Source: Coffea arabica (taxonomy: Eukaryota > Streptophyta > Magnoliopsida > Gentianales > Rubiaceae). From it: a stretch of 64,000 nt of DNA. Both the position numbers and the translations under genes were made by a program. The DNA is taken from assembly GCF_036785885.1 (NCBI RefSeq), contig NC_092316.1:45803001-45867000 (forward strand). The letters run 5' to 3'. Below are positions 11,008 through 23,643 of this stretch, one piece after another. The notes below the pieces were generated by a model, which worked only from the letters and a program-made list of their open reading frames with translations, was not told the origin of the DNA and made no database searches. Each line of letters starts with the position of its first letter. The first letter of the stretch is position 1.

Positions 11008-12542
11008 AAGTGACTTGAGTAAAACGACTATGTGCTTCTAGCATGTTTCCTTTTCTTCAAGAAACAATAGTCATTTGCCTATAACAATAAATATAACACT
11101 AATACTTTTCATTATAGTAACCTTTTTTTTAAAAAAAAAAATTCCACTGAAAAAATGTTGGAACTTTGGCTTAGTTAGATGACTTGCAATTTTTTTAATT
11201 CATGGTCTCTTTTTCATGTAACATGTATTGTTTCTCTTTTTTTAACCTAAAAATACAACTATTAGCGGATCGAGATTTCATGCATAAAACTAGTTCTTAC
11301 TCATTCAAATTCAATAAAAATTTGTTCATATGAAAAACAAATCGAATTTAAACAACTTATAATCAATTTGAATTCGAACGTGTTGGCAAATTGATAGAAT
11401 AGCTCTATGAATACATATGTGAATAAATAACTAAATAAATATATGTAAACATATACCACTTCTATCCCACTTTGATAGTTTTGTTTTCATTTTTCATCTG
11501 TTCCAAATTATAGTCCACTTTTAAATTAAAAAATATAGTTAACTTTTAACTTTTCTAAAATACCTTTATTTAATGTACTTTGTTATTAGAGAATATATCC
11601 TACTGTATTTATTAATTGCTTTGATTCATGCCTTGAATAGTGCAACTTTTCATCAATATTATTGTTGCAATTAATGTAAAGGTATAATGGTTACTTATAC
11701 TACTAATATTAATGTAATGTATCTTAGGAAAATAGTAGGCTAGATTTACACTTCCAATAAAGTTAACTAACTATTCTTAAACCATGTAAGATAAAAAATA
11801 CCAAAACTATCAAAGAGAGACGGAGAGAATATATACATACATGCACAAAAACAAATACAAATACATATATGTACATATATACATATGCACAAATACACAC
11901 ACACACACACACACATATATAGGGTTTTTTCTAATAGGTGCCCTAAGAACTCTTGTTAATACATCTAACATTCACCGGCCACCAGAACTTCAACCCCAAG
12001 ACCCTTATCCCAAAGGATTAGGGTTCGAATCTTGGGGAGGCCCCCCTCCAAGCACCCGTTGCTGAGGCAGACAAATACTCAATTGGCCTCCACAAAATAC
12101 ATTCTAGCAATTATTATACTCTCTTGTACTTGCATACCTTACTTATTTAATCTTGTCTACCCTCTCTTGCATTTATTACTTTTTCTAATTAATTTTATAT
12201 TTCTGAAAATAAAAATTTAAAATATATCTTAACGAATATACTATGAATACTGATATATATATATATATACACACACACACTCACACACATATACATACAC
12301 AAACATACACACTCACACACAGATATGTATGTGTGTGTATGTGTATGTGTATAAATATATCAACGCCCCAAAAATTTGCCCATAGTTATATAGCCGATAA
12401 TGCGAGGGTGCTACTGAGTACTTGGTGGTAGCGGTAAATTATACTACAAAGTGGGTAAAAGTTGCACCTTGGACAATATAGCCTCTGACACTATCGGCTA
12501 CTACTAGGTACTCAACAGCAGAGGGGCTGCTAGTGTGTGTGA

Positions 12543-12594
<52 letters not shown>

Positions 12595-12600
12595 GAAAAA
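11008..12600. other. AT-rich spacer with microsatellites
   Basis: No gene is seen. The stretch holds a CA run (about 11894-11914), TA runs, mixed CA/TG tracts at 12255-12355 and a TGTA run (about 12560-12592). The counterpart in unit 2 has shorter or missing runs. A 100-120 bp piece around 11955-12085 is present only in this unit. Confidence 0.7.
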
Positions 12601-13276
12601 GGGAGTACCTCAGGGGAGGATTCTGAGACCACTGGAACCGACTTAGAGGAAGAGCAGCTTGAAGAGGAGGACGGAGAGTATGAGGAATCTAAGGACGAGC
12701 CCTTCAAGATGGGCATAGAGGAACCCTCCTGCACCAAAGAAGTTGGATGATTTTGACTTTGAGAAGGTCCCCACTTTTGGAGTTTCACCACACATTCCAA
12801 TGCCACAAGCATTAGGACAAAATACCCTTTGAAAAGGTCCTTCTCCATTGATATTCCTGAGCCATCACAGACGGTGACTCAGCCTCCTGAGGGATCAATT
12901 GCCATCTACTATGAGGAATAAGATGTAGGGCTCTACTTGCTGATATCACCATTCTTTTGGGCTAGTCTTTAGTACTGGACAACAACTGTCAGTTAGCTAA
13001 TTCTAAATGCTATCTGTATCGTGGTCAGGTTTCAAATGCTATGCAAGCACCTCAACTAGAGGTATTGGTTGGCCACATAGGGCAGTTCTGCACTTTGGAA
13101 AAGGGAAAAAACTAAGGTTGGTTTTGCTTCGGCTCGTGGGCCAAGGTATGAATATTGATGGCAGATGCCCTAAACTTCATCAATTAGGGGAAGTATAGGT
13201 TTTTCTACATCTTGAGCTCTTACTTTCCTTGGGGATTTTGGTGAAGACCCATGAATAGCCCTACTAACCCCAACCC
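12601..13276. other. Unrecognised, formerly coding-like sequence
   Basis: On the + strand a Glu/Ser-rich frame (E-D-S-E-T-T-G-T-D-L-E-E-E) can be read near 12615-12740 and further short pieces to 13200, all broken by stops. The block recurs at 18440-19110. It could be the edge of an old retroelement, but no diagnostic motif is left. Confidence 0.4.
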
Positions 13277-13867
13277 TGGAAATACTGAGGAAAAGGCCTT
13301 CTAGAAGATAAACAAATTGAGCCTTGTCTTATACAGCTACTTCTTCCCTGATGCAATTTTGGTGGACACGAGTTGAGCTAGGCTAATCTCAACCCTATGA
13401 AGAAGCCCTACTTCTATCCGAGGCTCTAGAAGCCTAATAATTTCCTTTCCTTTTGCTTTTGTATATTTACCGTGAGCATTAACTAATCCTTGTGCTCTTT
13501 TGTTGTATCGAATGTAACTGATATGATCTTGAGAAGTGGAATGGTTTTGCCAAATGTAAGAGAAAGGCTATTATTAAGATGGTGACCTTGAGGAACGTCT
13601 CTACAAAGATCATAAAAACAACTGCTACTCCGCCTAGCTCATAACCTACTCTTGAGACGCAACAGCTGATCGTAATCCTTGATGATCAGCCGATGAAGCC
13701 CTCGAGCCGTACAATCAAGATCTTACCTTAAAGTTTGGGGCTAAATGCTCAAGGTAAAGCCCTCCAGTCACATTACTTAGAACAGAATTCCCATATAACA
13801 CATTAACTCAAATATGGAGAGCAGAATTCATCAAGTAACTTGAAGAGATACATAGCCAAATCAATTA

Positions 13868-13871
<4 letters not shown>

Positions 13872-13909
<38 letters not shown>
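13872..13909. repeat. GA microsatellite
   Basis: About 19 GA dinucleotides in a row. The run abuts the end of the BTF3-like exon 2 on the other strand, where the homology stops. Confidence 0.95.
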
Positions 13910-13910
<1 letters not shown>

Positions 13911-14215
13911 ATAGTCTCAGTCTGAGGAGATCCACTAACAACCCGTGTGTTTGCAGCAATGGAGGCATGAACTGAATTGAAAAGAAATCAACATCAGCTG
14001 AAAAGAAATTATTTGTAAAGACTTGGCATAAAATAAAAACACAAAATACACAATGACTGATGCTACCTTTGGGGTTGATGAATTGGATCACTACATCTTC
14101 CTCGAAAATATTGACCTCTTCAATTGCTGGTATGGCATTCACTCCTATCCTCTTCAAGGTATTTTGAAGTCTTTTATCATCTGTAGTTGTGGTCTTGTGA
14201 ATTGCCTTCTTCTTT
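13910..14215 (-). pseudogene. BTF3 / NAC-beta gene fragment (two exons)
   Basis: On the minus strand, exon 1 (14215-14067) follows TTACAG and reads [17 protein letters not shown], then [12 protein letters not shown]. It ends AAAG|GTAGCA. Exon 2 (13971 down to about 13910) follows TTCAG and reads, in phase, [18 protein letters not shown]. This is the core NAC domain of plant basic transcription factor 3, the beta subunit of the ribosome-bound nascent-polypeptide-associated complex. The usual Trp after A-A-N-T is Arg. N-terminal exons and the C-terminal half are missing and homology ends at a GA repeat, so this is a captured or decayed fragment. The segment is absent from unit 2. Confidence 0.88.
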
Positions 14216-15366
14216 CTGTAATAGAGAATATATGAAATATACATCATATCAGTAATTTAAAGTTAACCGAACTCCGAAACGGCCTATATACACAAAAAGT
14301 TTAACTTCTAGACCTACAATAGAAACATTTCTTTTCCGACAATACTTGCTTCCATGTCATTGCCCCCAAACAACCCAAAAGGCTTTCAAGGGCAAAGAAG
14401 TTGGTCAACTAATATAACAGAATATTGCTAGAATCAACCAAACGACAAATGTCAGACCTTCCACATTTATTGACAAACATCCAACCCTGCTTATACTCAC
14501 TCATCTTTCCCAGCACATTACCATATCGCTACGCCTCTATCCATTTAAATGCACAATTTTACCTAGTCCGGTAAAGCAGAGAGAACTTTAACAATGCATC
14601 AGAAAGAAATAAACATTCTCATGCTACCCTTCCACCGGTGCACATACGTTCTTGGAAATTTTTTATGCTTCCGTCATGATTTGAAAATGAATATTAATAC
14701 TGAAAATGGTAAAACAAAATTTGAGTTTAAACTATTTGTAGTCCTTCTTGTAATTTAAAAAAAAAAAGAAACAATCTAAATGACATAACAAGCCAGAAGT
14801 TCGACTAAATTTTGTTCAAAAACTGTAATAGAAAAATAAAAAAGAAATTAGAAGAGACTTTTTATATTTTTTTTATTTCGGATTTCTTTGAGTAAAAAGT
14901 GATAATGGTATTTCAATTCCATTGCTTGGATGTTACAAGTCCAGTGAAGATGACCACTTCCAATATACTGCATGCATAATGTGGTAAATTGGTCGTAAGG
15001 CATGAATGATGAACCAAAATGGATAGTTGAATTGAGCTTGACTAGTAAGATCACAATTCCAAACTCACAAAAATAACTAGATAAACTTGATTAAAAACAT
15101 AAAAATCATATGAGTGCAACTAATTATAATACAAAATCGATAAAAAAAAGTTTTTGCTAATACGTAGTTTTTGTAGGATTATAGTGTATTTTGACCATAC
15201 AGCGCTAATTATTTTCTTGAGCATCCAATTAACTTTCAGGCAAGCCTTCAATAGAATAGTTCCGTCTTTTGCTGCAGCCTTTGTTAAAGTTATTAGTAGC
15301 CATTGATCACTGATGACCTTCATAACTACCACAGAGCAATAAATGTTCATTCAGTTCTTACACTGA
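14216..15366. other. Spacer, no gene seen
   Basis: From 14718 on the sequence repeats at 19130-19790. No supported gene on either strand. Confidence 0.5.
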
Positions 15367-15581
15367 AAATGTGTTAGTTGAACAAAATTTGGTGGAAATG
15401 CAACTAAGTTTCTAGTATGAAAAACCCACAGAAAAGTGCAAAGGGTTAAAACAATCAAACCAAAATAAGTGCAAAGCTGGCAACCTGAGGTTAATAGCTT
15501 CCTTCTTTTCTTTATTTTTTATGTTTATGATTCAACTTTTCTTTGCTTAATTTTTGCGGATTTTATGTCAAAATGAATCAA

Positions 15582-16355
15582 TGATCAAAAGATTCTAGTT
15601 GTCGAAGTTGGCAACATTCACTAGGACCATCGTTCTCTTGCTTCAGCTGCTGTAATCACAGAAGCTTGAAATGGCAAAGAACCAGAGAAGCCAATAAAAT
15701 TAAGCCACCTAGTCGGTCTCTACTTTTGATTAATTTCAAACAGTTTAGATTTTAAATAGAGGACAATAATTCGGATGTCTTTATATGAACTACTTTGTAG
15801 TGTGAAATTAATGCTGACTATTTTTCACTTAATCCATCTTATCAAAAGATTCTAGTTGTCGAAGTTGGCAACATTCACTAGGACCATCGTTCTCTTGCTT
15901 CAGCTGCTGTAATCACAGAAGCTTGAAATAGCAAAGAACCAGAGAAGCCAATAAAATTAAGCCACCTAGTCGGTCCCCACTTTGATTAATTTCAAACAGT
16001 TTAGATTTTAAATAGGGAACAATAATTCAGATGTCTTTATATGAACTACTTTGTAGTGTGAAATTAATGCTGACTATTTTTCACTTAATCCATCTTATCA
16101 AAAGACTCTAGTTGTCGAAGTTGGCAACATTCAATAGTACCATCGTTCTTTTGCTTCAGCTGCTGTAATCACAGAAGCTTGAAATAGCAAAGAACCAGAG
16201 AAGCCAATAAAATTAAGCCACCTTGTCGGTCTCCACTTTGATTAATTTCAAACATTTTAGATTTTAAATAGAGGGCAGTAATTCGGATGTCTTTATACTA
16301 CTTTGTAGTGTGAAATTAATGCTGACTATTTTTCACTTAATCCATCTTATTTTAG
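15582..16355 (+). repeat. Threefold 258-bp repeat upstream of the second dirigent copy
   Basis: Direct repeats start at 15582, 15841 and 16097 (atcaaaagattctagttgtc and close variants), giving periods of 259 and 256 bp. Each ends near cacttaatccatctt. Only the third runs on into the dirigent 5' flank; unit 1 has a single copy starting at 10089. The block ends within about 100 bp of the ATG, so it covers the likely promoter. Confidence 0.93.
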
Positions 16356-16457
16356 TGACCTTGGCTCTCACTCGCCATTGCAATTTTGGTGGAACTTTTT
16401 TGTTAATACTTTTTATCATCAATCATCTCCAGAGAGAACAATCGAAAGGTCAAAGCA

Positions 16458-17010
<553 letters not shown>

Positions 17011-18154
17011 AAGTGACTTGAGTAAAACGACTATGTGCTTCTAGCATGTTTCCTTTTCTTCAAGAAACAATAGTCATTTGCCTATAACAATAAATATAAC
17101 ACTAATACTTTTCATTATAGTAACCTTTTTTCAAAAAAAAATTTCCTCTGAAAAAATGTTGGAACTTTGGCTTGGTTAGATGACTTGCAATTTTTTTAAT
17201 TCATGGTCTCTTTTTCATGTAATATGTCTTGTTTCTTTTTTTTAACCTAAAAATACGACTATTAGTGGATCGAAATTTCATGCATAAAACTAGTTCTTAC
17301 TCATTCAAATTCAATAAAAATTTGTTCATATGAAAAACAAATCGAATTCAAACAACTTATAATCAATTTGAACTCGAACGTGTTGGCAAATTGATAGAAT
17401 AGCTCTATGAATACATATGTGAATAAATAACTGAATAAATATATGTAAACATATACCACTTCTGTCCCACTTTGATAGTTTTATTTTCATTTTTCATCTA
17501 TTCCAATTTATAGTCCACTTTTAAATTAAAAAATATTGTTAACTTTTAACTTTTCTAAAATACCCTTATTTAATTTTACTTTGTTATTAGAGAATATATC
17601 CTACTTTATTTATTAATTGCTTTGATTCATGCCTTGAATGGTGCAACTTTTCATCAATATTGTTGTTGCAATTAATGTAAAGGTATAATGGTTACTTATA
17701 CTACTAATATTAATGTAATGTATCTTAGGAAAATAATAGGGTAGATTTACACTTCCAATAAAGTTAACTAACTATTCTTAAACCATGTAAGATAAAAAAC
17801 TTCAAAACTGTCAAAGAGGGGCGGAGAGAGTATATACATACATATACAAACAAATACAAATACATATATGTACATATATACATATGCACAAATACACACA
17901 CACACATATATAGGGTTTTTTCTAATAGGTGCCCTAAGAACTCTTGTTAACACATCTAATATTCACCCAACTTACCACATATATATACATTCTAGCAATT
18001 ATTATACTCTCTTGCACTTGTATACTTTGCTTATTTAATCTTGTCTACTCTCTCTTGCATTTATTTACTTTCCCTAATTAATTTTATATTTTTAAAAATA
18101 AAAATTTAAAATAAATCTTAACGAGTATACTATGAATACCCATTAAACAAACTG

Positions 18155-18186
<32 letters not shown>

Positions 18187-18440
18187 TCACACACATATAC
18201 ATGCACAAACATACACATTCACACACAGATATGTATGTGTGTGTGTGCGTGTATATATATCAACGCCCCAAAAATTTCCCCATAGTTATATAGCCGATAA
18301 TGCTAGGGTGCTACTGAGTACTTGGTGGTAGCGGTAAATTATTCTACAAAGTGGGTACAAGTAGCACCTTGGACAATATAGCCTCTGACAATATCGGCTA
18401 CTCCTAGGTACTCAACAGTAGAGGGGCTGCCAGTGTGTGT
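17011..18440. other. AT-rich spacer with microsatellites (unit 2)
   Basis: Counterpart of 11008-12600 with a shorter CA run (near 17890), a TA run at about 18155-18175 and no TGTA run. No gene is seen. Confidence 0.7.
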
Positions 18441-19116
18441 AAGGGAGTAGCTCAGGAGAGGATTCCGAGACCACCGGAACCAACTTAGAGGAAGAGCAGC
18501 TGGAAAGAAGATGGAGAGTAGGAGGAATCTAAGGACGAGCCCTTCAAGATGGGCATAGAGGAGCCCTCCTGCACCAAAGAAGTTGGATGATTTTGACTTT
18601 CAGAAAGTCCCCACTTTTGGAGTTTCACCACACATTTCAATGCCACAAGCATTAGGACAAAATACCCTTTGAAAAGGTCCTTCTCCATTGATATTCCTGA
18701 GCCATCACAGACGGTGACTCATCCTCCTGAGGGATCAATTGCCATCTACTATGAGGGATAAGATGTAGGGCTCTACTTGCTGATATCACCATTCTTTTGG
18801 GCTAGTCTTTAGTACTGGACGACAACTGTCAGTTAGATAATTCTAAATGCCATCTGTATCGTGGTCAGGTTTCAAATGCTATGCAAGCACCTCAACTAGA
18901 GGTATTGGTTGGCCACATAGGGCAGTTCTGCACTTTGGAAAAGGGAAAAAACTAAGGTTGGTTTTACTTCAGCTCGTGGGCCAAGGTATGAATATTGATG
19001 GCAGATGCCCTAACCTTCATCCATCAGGGGAAGTATACGTTTTTCTACATCTTGAGCTCTTACTTTCCTTGGGGATTTTGGTGAAGACCCATGAATAGTC
19101 CTACTAACCCCAACCT
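18441..19116. other. Unrecognised coding-like block, second copy
   Basis: Same block as 12601-13276 with further substitutions. No intact frame. Confidence 0.4.
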
Positions 19117-19790
19117 GGGATTTGGTAGGTCAAAATTTGAGTTTAAACTATTTGTAGTCCTTCTTGTAATTAAAAAGAAAAAAGAAACAATCTAAATGAC
19201 ATGACAAGCCAGAAGTTCGACTAAATTTTGTTCAAAAACTGTAATAGAAAAATAAAAAAAGAAATTTGAAGAGACTTTTTATATATTTTTTTATTTTGGA
19301 TTTCTTTGAGTAAAAAGTGATAATGGTATTTCAATTCCATTGCTTGGATGTTACAAGTCCAGTGAAGATTACCACTTCCAATATACTGCATGCATAATGT
19401 GGTAAATTGGTCGTAAGGCATAAATGATGAACCAAAATAGATAGTCGAATTGAACTTGACTAGTAAGTTCACAATTTCAAACTCACAAAAATAACTAGAT
19501 AAACTTGATTAAAAACATAAAAATCATATGAGTGCAACTAATTATAATAGAAAATCGATAAAAAAAAGTTATATTTTTGCTACTATGTAGTTTTTGTAGG
19601 ATTATAGTGTATTTTGGCCATCAGACAACGCTAATTATTTTCTTGAGCATCCAGTTAACTTTCAGGCAAGCCTTCTATAGAATAGCTTCGTCTTTTGCTG
19701 CAGCCTTTGTTAAAGTTATTAGTAGCCATTGATCACTGATGACCTTCACAACTACCACAGAGCAATAAATGTTCATTCAGTTCTTACACT

Positions 19791-22069
19791 GAAAGTGAAC
19801 TGGCAAACATTTTGTGAAATCCAAATTTCATTTGTTTATCAGATGGTTAGCCATATGATTTGTACATTAAGAAGTGGTTCTGTTTGGTGGTTGGATTGCC
19901 ACCCCTTACATATCAAAATATAGAGAAAAATTGAAATCTGTTAGGTGATGTGGCATTTATGCTTGTTGTTCTACATATTTCTGTGATTTATGGTTTTTTG
20001 TTGTCTGGTTTGGACTTTCACCAAGGTGGTGAATCGCATTTCTGTTGAAATTAAAATGTGTAGAAATATCTCGGTGCCAACTCTTGCCACCCTTTTTATG
20101 GTATTCGCACATTGTAGCCCACCAAAAAGATTCCAACTCACATGTCAATGTTTCTCTAAATCATGACTAAATTTGCGGTATGTTGAAGTCTGTTAAAAAC
20201 AATAGAACTAATTGATGCAGAAATTTCCATTTAAGAACTAGATTTTAATTGTCGGGTGAATAAGGTCGGAATTTGCACTTTTTCCTATCAGGTATTCAAC
20301 TAATATATCACATTCAAAGTTTAGAAGGCTGCCAGGTACTTAACAAGCATTAACCAAGTTCATGCCCATCACAACCATTTCTTTGTTTTGGAAGTAGAAT
20401 CTATTCAAAGTAAGATGAATATCCTTTTCAAACTTTCTTATGCAAAATCTTATGTGTCACATTCATTGCGTTCACAATCATTTCCCTTATTCAGTTTTAT
20501 GGCTTTGTAGAGGGTGCTATAGCTATCTGTTTGTTACCCACTAGACACAATAAAAACTAGACTTCAAGCAAGTTGGTTGTGAAAAGTTGATATTTTTGAC
20601 CACCCATTGCTGTTTTCTCAATTTTGCTTTACTTTTCTATGAGCTCTACACTGAATGTGCATTAGCAGACATAAATTAGGGATTTGACAGATATAATTCA
20701 TACAAGAGGTCCATGGGATCAGATGCTAGATGCTCAAGTCTTTTGGGGCTTCCAACTACTGCAGGCTAAGAAAGTGTCCGAGCAGCTTTTCATGGATTTA
20801 TGTTAGGCAGTTCCTGGTGAGGAAAGATTAAATTGAGGGGCCTTAGTTGTGATTGGCTGGGAAACTTGGTGGTGTCTTGCTGTAAGCCTTTATAACTGGA
20901 AATATCTGGATGATGTTGTTGTTCCAGCCGGTCTATACTGCTTGTGAAATTGCATGCCCAACAGTTGATTTCTGCATAATACATGTAATTTGGCTAAGTA
21001 GGTTGCAACTTGTTTATTTTGAAATTTCTTCCAGATTTCAATTTCTTCGAGGACTGAAAATGGCTTGTCCATTTGTTAATTCTCTCATTGGATTGCAACT
21101 TTTCTGTTGGATTGCCAAGATGCATTTCCTTAATGAAATTGTAAAAGACTGCATACTTTGCGGGCCATAGATAAATTAATAGCTAAATGGTAGTTATAAG
21201 CATGATTTTGTTATCTTTTACTATTTTCTGTAAGAAAATGATGGAGCATCATTTATTTCTTTTGTTGAGATAGTATCAAGACTAGTTCTACTGGGAGAGG
21301 AAAAAAATAAGCCAAATCTTTGGCAGGAGGTGAACTGATGTTTTCAGTGCCAGGTCTTCAAGTTGGACTTGAAACAAATATAATGACTATATGTTCTAAT
21401 AAGTCAAATTGGTGTCTTCATTGAGTGGAAGGATCTGCTGCTTCAGGGAAGAAGATAGTTATAGCCTTATTTGTAGCCAAAGTTGGCCAAACTCTCTTAA
21501 GGTAATTTGGTTACTATTAATGCTTACAGTTGAATTATCAGTTTCTCTGGCGTGTCTTGCATCTTATTTCTGGTTGCTGCTTTAGTATTACTTGAATAGA
21601 AAGAAATAAAGTCAAAGCAAAACTGAAGTAAGAGTAAAAAAGAAAATGCGAATTTTGCTAGAACTCTGTGTAGCAAATTGTAAGATAAATCCTCACTTTC
21701 TAGCTAGGTAACTAGATCTAGGAAAGTCTAAATAGTCTTGCTTACAATGTGGTTACTTTCTTGTGTTAAAATGTTATTTAACTCTACCTCGTAGTTATCC
21801 ATTTTTGCTGATTAATTAAATAAAATAGCAGAATATCCGGATAGTAGTTGAACATAATCTACCTCGTAGTTGAAAACAGACCAAGTTGCAAAATCTGGAC
21901 CTAATTTTGCAGCTCACCTCAATGCCTGGAAAATAGTGTGAAAAGAGAACATTATCTACCTTGTAGTTGCACTTGGGGATTTGTGGCAGTTTTATTTGAT
22001 TTCGGTCATTGATTGTCGATGGCTTGTGACTCAAAGTTAAACTAGACTGCAACTATTGAAATGGGGAGT
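19791..22069. other. Unique sequence, no supported gene
   Basis: No frame longer than about 85 codons and no recognisable domain. A possible last exon on + begins after ctgcag near 20764 and reads A-K-K-V-S-E-Q-L-F-M-D-L-C then stop. That is too short to support on its own. Confidence 0.4.
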
Positions 22070-23249
22070 AATTTGTTCTCATTTTGCTTTATTTTCTTTC
22101 CCTATACATCGAGGACAATGTGTATGCTAAGTGTGGGAAAAGAAATGTCTTAAGTAGAAGTTACTTTTGCGTTTGAACGTTTGGATATGTTATTGAAAAA
22201 TTGCCGGTATGGTGAATTGTTGATGTTTGGATTTGCTAGCAGAGAGTTTTCATCCAATTTTAAGGAAAAATTCTGTCAACATATTATTGGAAAATTGCCT
22301 GTATGGTGAATTATTGACGTTTGGGTTTGCTGGCAGGTAATTTTTGTTCTGGTTTAAGGGAAAATTCTGTCAAAATTTTTCCAAGATTTTATCCAAATTT
22401 CCACTTTTGCCACCAAATTTTTCATATCTACTTCACTTAAGTCCACAAGTGAATGATGTTTAAGTTCTTTTTTGTTTCAAATTCTATTGTATGATTGAAA
22501 TGAAGTAAGTAATTTGAAAATTCAATATTCACTCAATTTGGTAGCAATTATTATATGATTAGCATTATTGCATGTAAGAAAGTATATCTTGTAAAATAGG
22601 GAAAATTATGCCCATAATTTTGCATGATAATGAAATCTCTCATTTTATTTGTTTTTACATGTAATTGATTTGTATAGTTGCTAAAGTGTTTTCTTCCTTG
22701 TATCTACATTATTGAGGGGATTGTTCATCAAAAAAACAAGAAAGAAAAGAGAGTGCTCCAATAAATTCTTATACTAAGTAATTGGGACTTTTCATCTAAA
22801 AATGTCGATTTTCGTGTAAGAAGGTATTTGAATTAAGGAGTAACCGAGAATCTTCATCTAAAAATATCGATTTTCATATCAAAAGATACCTTCACACTTT
22901 CGAGAACGAATAAAAGAGAAATAAATTGAATAATTCCCTCTTAAGGTTCATAAAGTAAACATTTCATTTCAAAGGAAGAATCTCTAAGGTGACTATATAG
23001 GTTGGTTATTTGTGAAATTAGGTGAGATAGAGAGATTGACTTTGTTATGTTGAATTTTGGGTATAATTATCTCTCTCTTACATGATACGATGAGTATTGT
23101 GGGTGATATGAATACTTACATAATGAAGGCTTGCCGAGCTGAGAGAGATTGAATTTTGAGTTCACTTGATTCGTTTCACTTCTTAAATCATTGTCGGATT
23201 ATTTTTCTTATTGTTTGAAGACAAGCAATGATTTAAGTGTGGGGGAATT
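22070..23249 (+). mobile_element. Relic of an Athila-like Gypsy element, 3' internal region
   Basis: The order of landmarks follows 43070-44299 of the intact Athila-like element: gaggacaatgtg...aagtgtggg (22111-22140), the gctagcagagagttttcatcc segment, the cgattttcatatc stretch, then a polypurine tract aagtgtgggggaattt at the end. Identity is clearly lower than among the younger copies. No coding region survives. Confidence 0.75.
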
Positions 23250-23643
23250 TGATAAGTGTTTATTATATATGGATATTGGCAGCATTTTGTGTATAAATTA
23301 GGAGGATTTAAAATATAACTTACTCCTTAAGTTTCTAAATTTTGCAAGCTTTATTTGAGCAACCTAATGTGCAAAAGTTGGTTATATTTGCAGGAACTAA
23401 GGTGAGCTGAAAACGCTGGATTGAGATGGATCCGATTCGAAGTCATTAGCTCTTGATTCAATGGTAATTCGGAAAGTAGAAGATCAAATGCAAGTATTAA
23501 TGATGCATTGGATGAACAAACATCTGGACATGATGATTAGTGAGGAATTGGAGCAAAAAACAATCAAAAAATCAATCCATAAGGCAATACGCGACCTCAA
23601 TACGTGGACTTAGGTCGCGTATTGGATGATTGTGTATTCTCTT
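23250..23643 (+). repeat. Start of a diverged Athila-like 3' LTR
   Basis: It starts TGATAAGTG directly after the polypurine tract, as in the LTRs at 37406 and 44300, then diverges. It contains a perfect 13-bp inverted repeat (23585-23597 and 23612-23624). It is cut off at 23644 by another LTR beginning TGTGACG. Confidence 0.7.

Noticed and set aside
11841..12431. Thr/His-rich short frames
   Set aside because: They come from CA and TA microsatellites.
13861..14247. A 128-codon minus-strand gene over the BTF3 region
   Set aside because: It reads through the intron and into the GA repeat. The spliced two-exon reading explains the homology better.
20764..20810. A last coding exon ending M-D-L-C
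   Set aside because: Thirteen codons after a possible acceptor are too little evidence without upstream exons.
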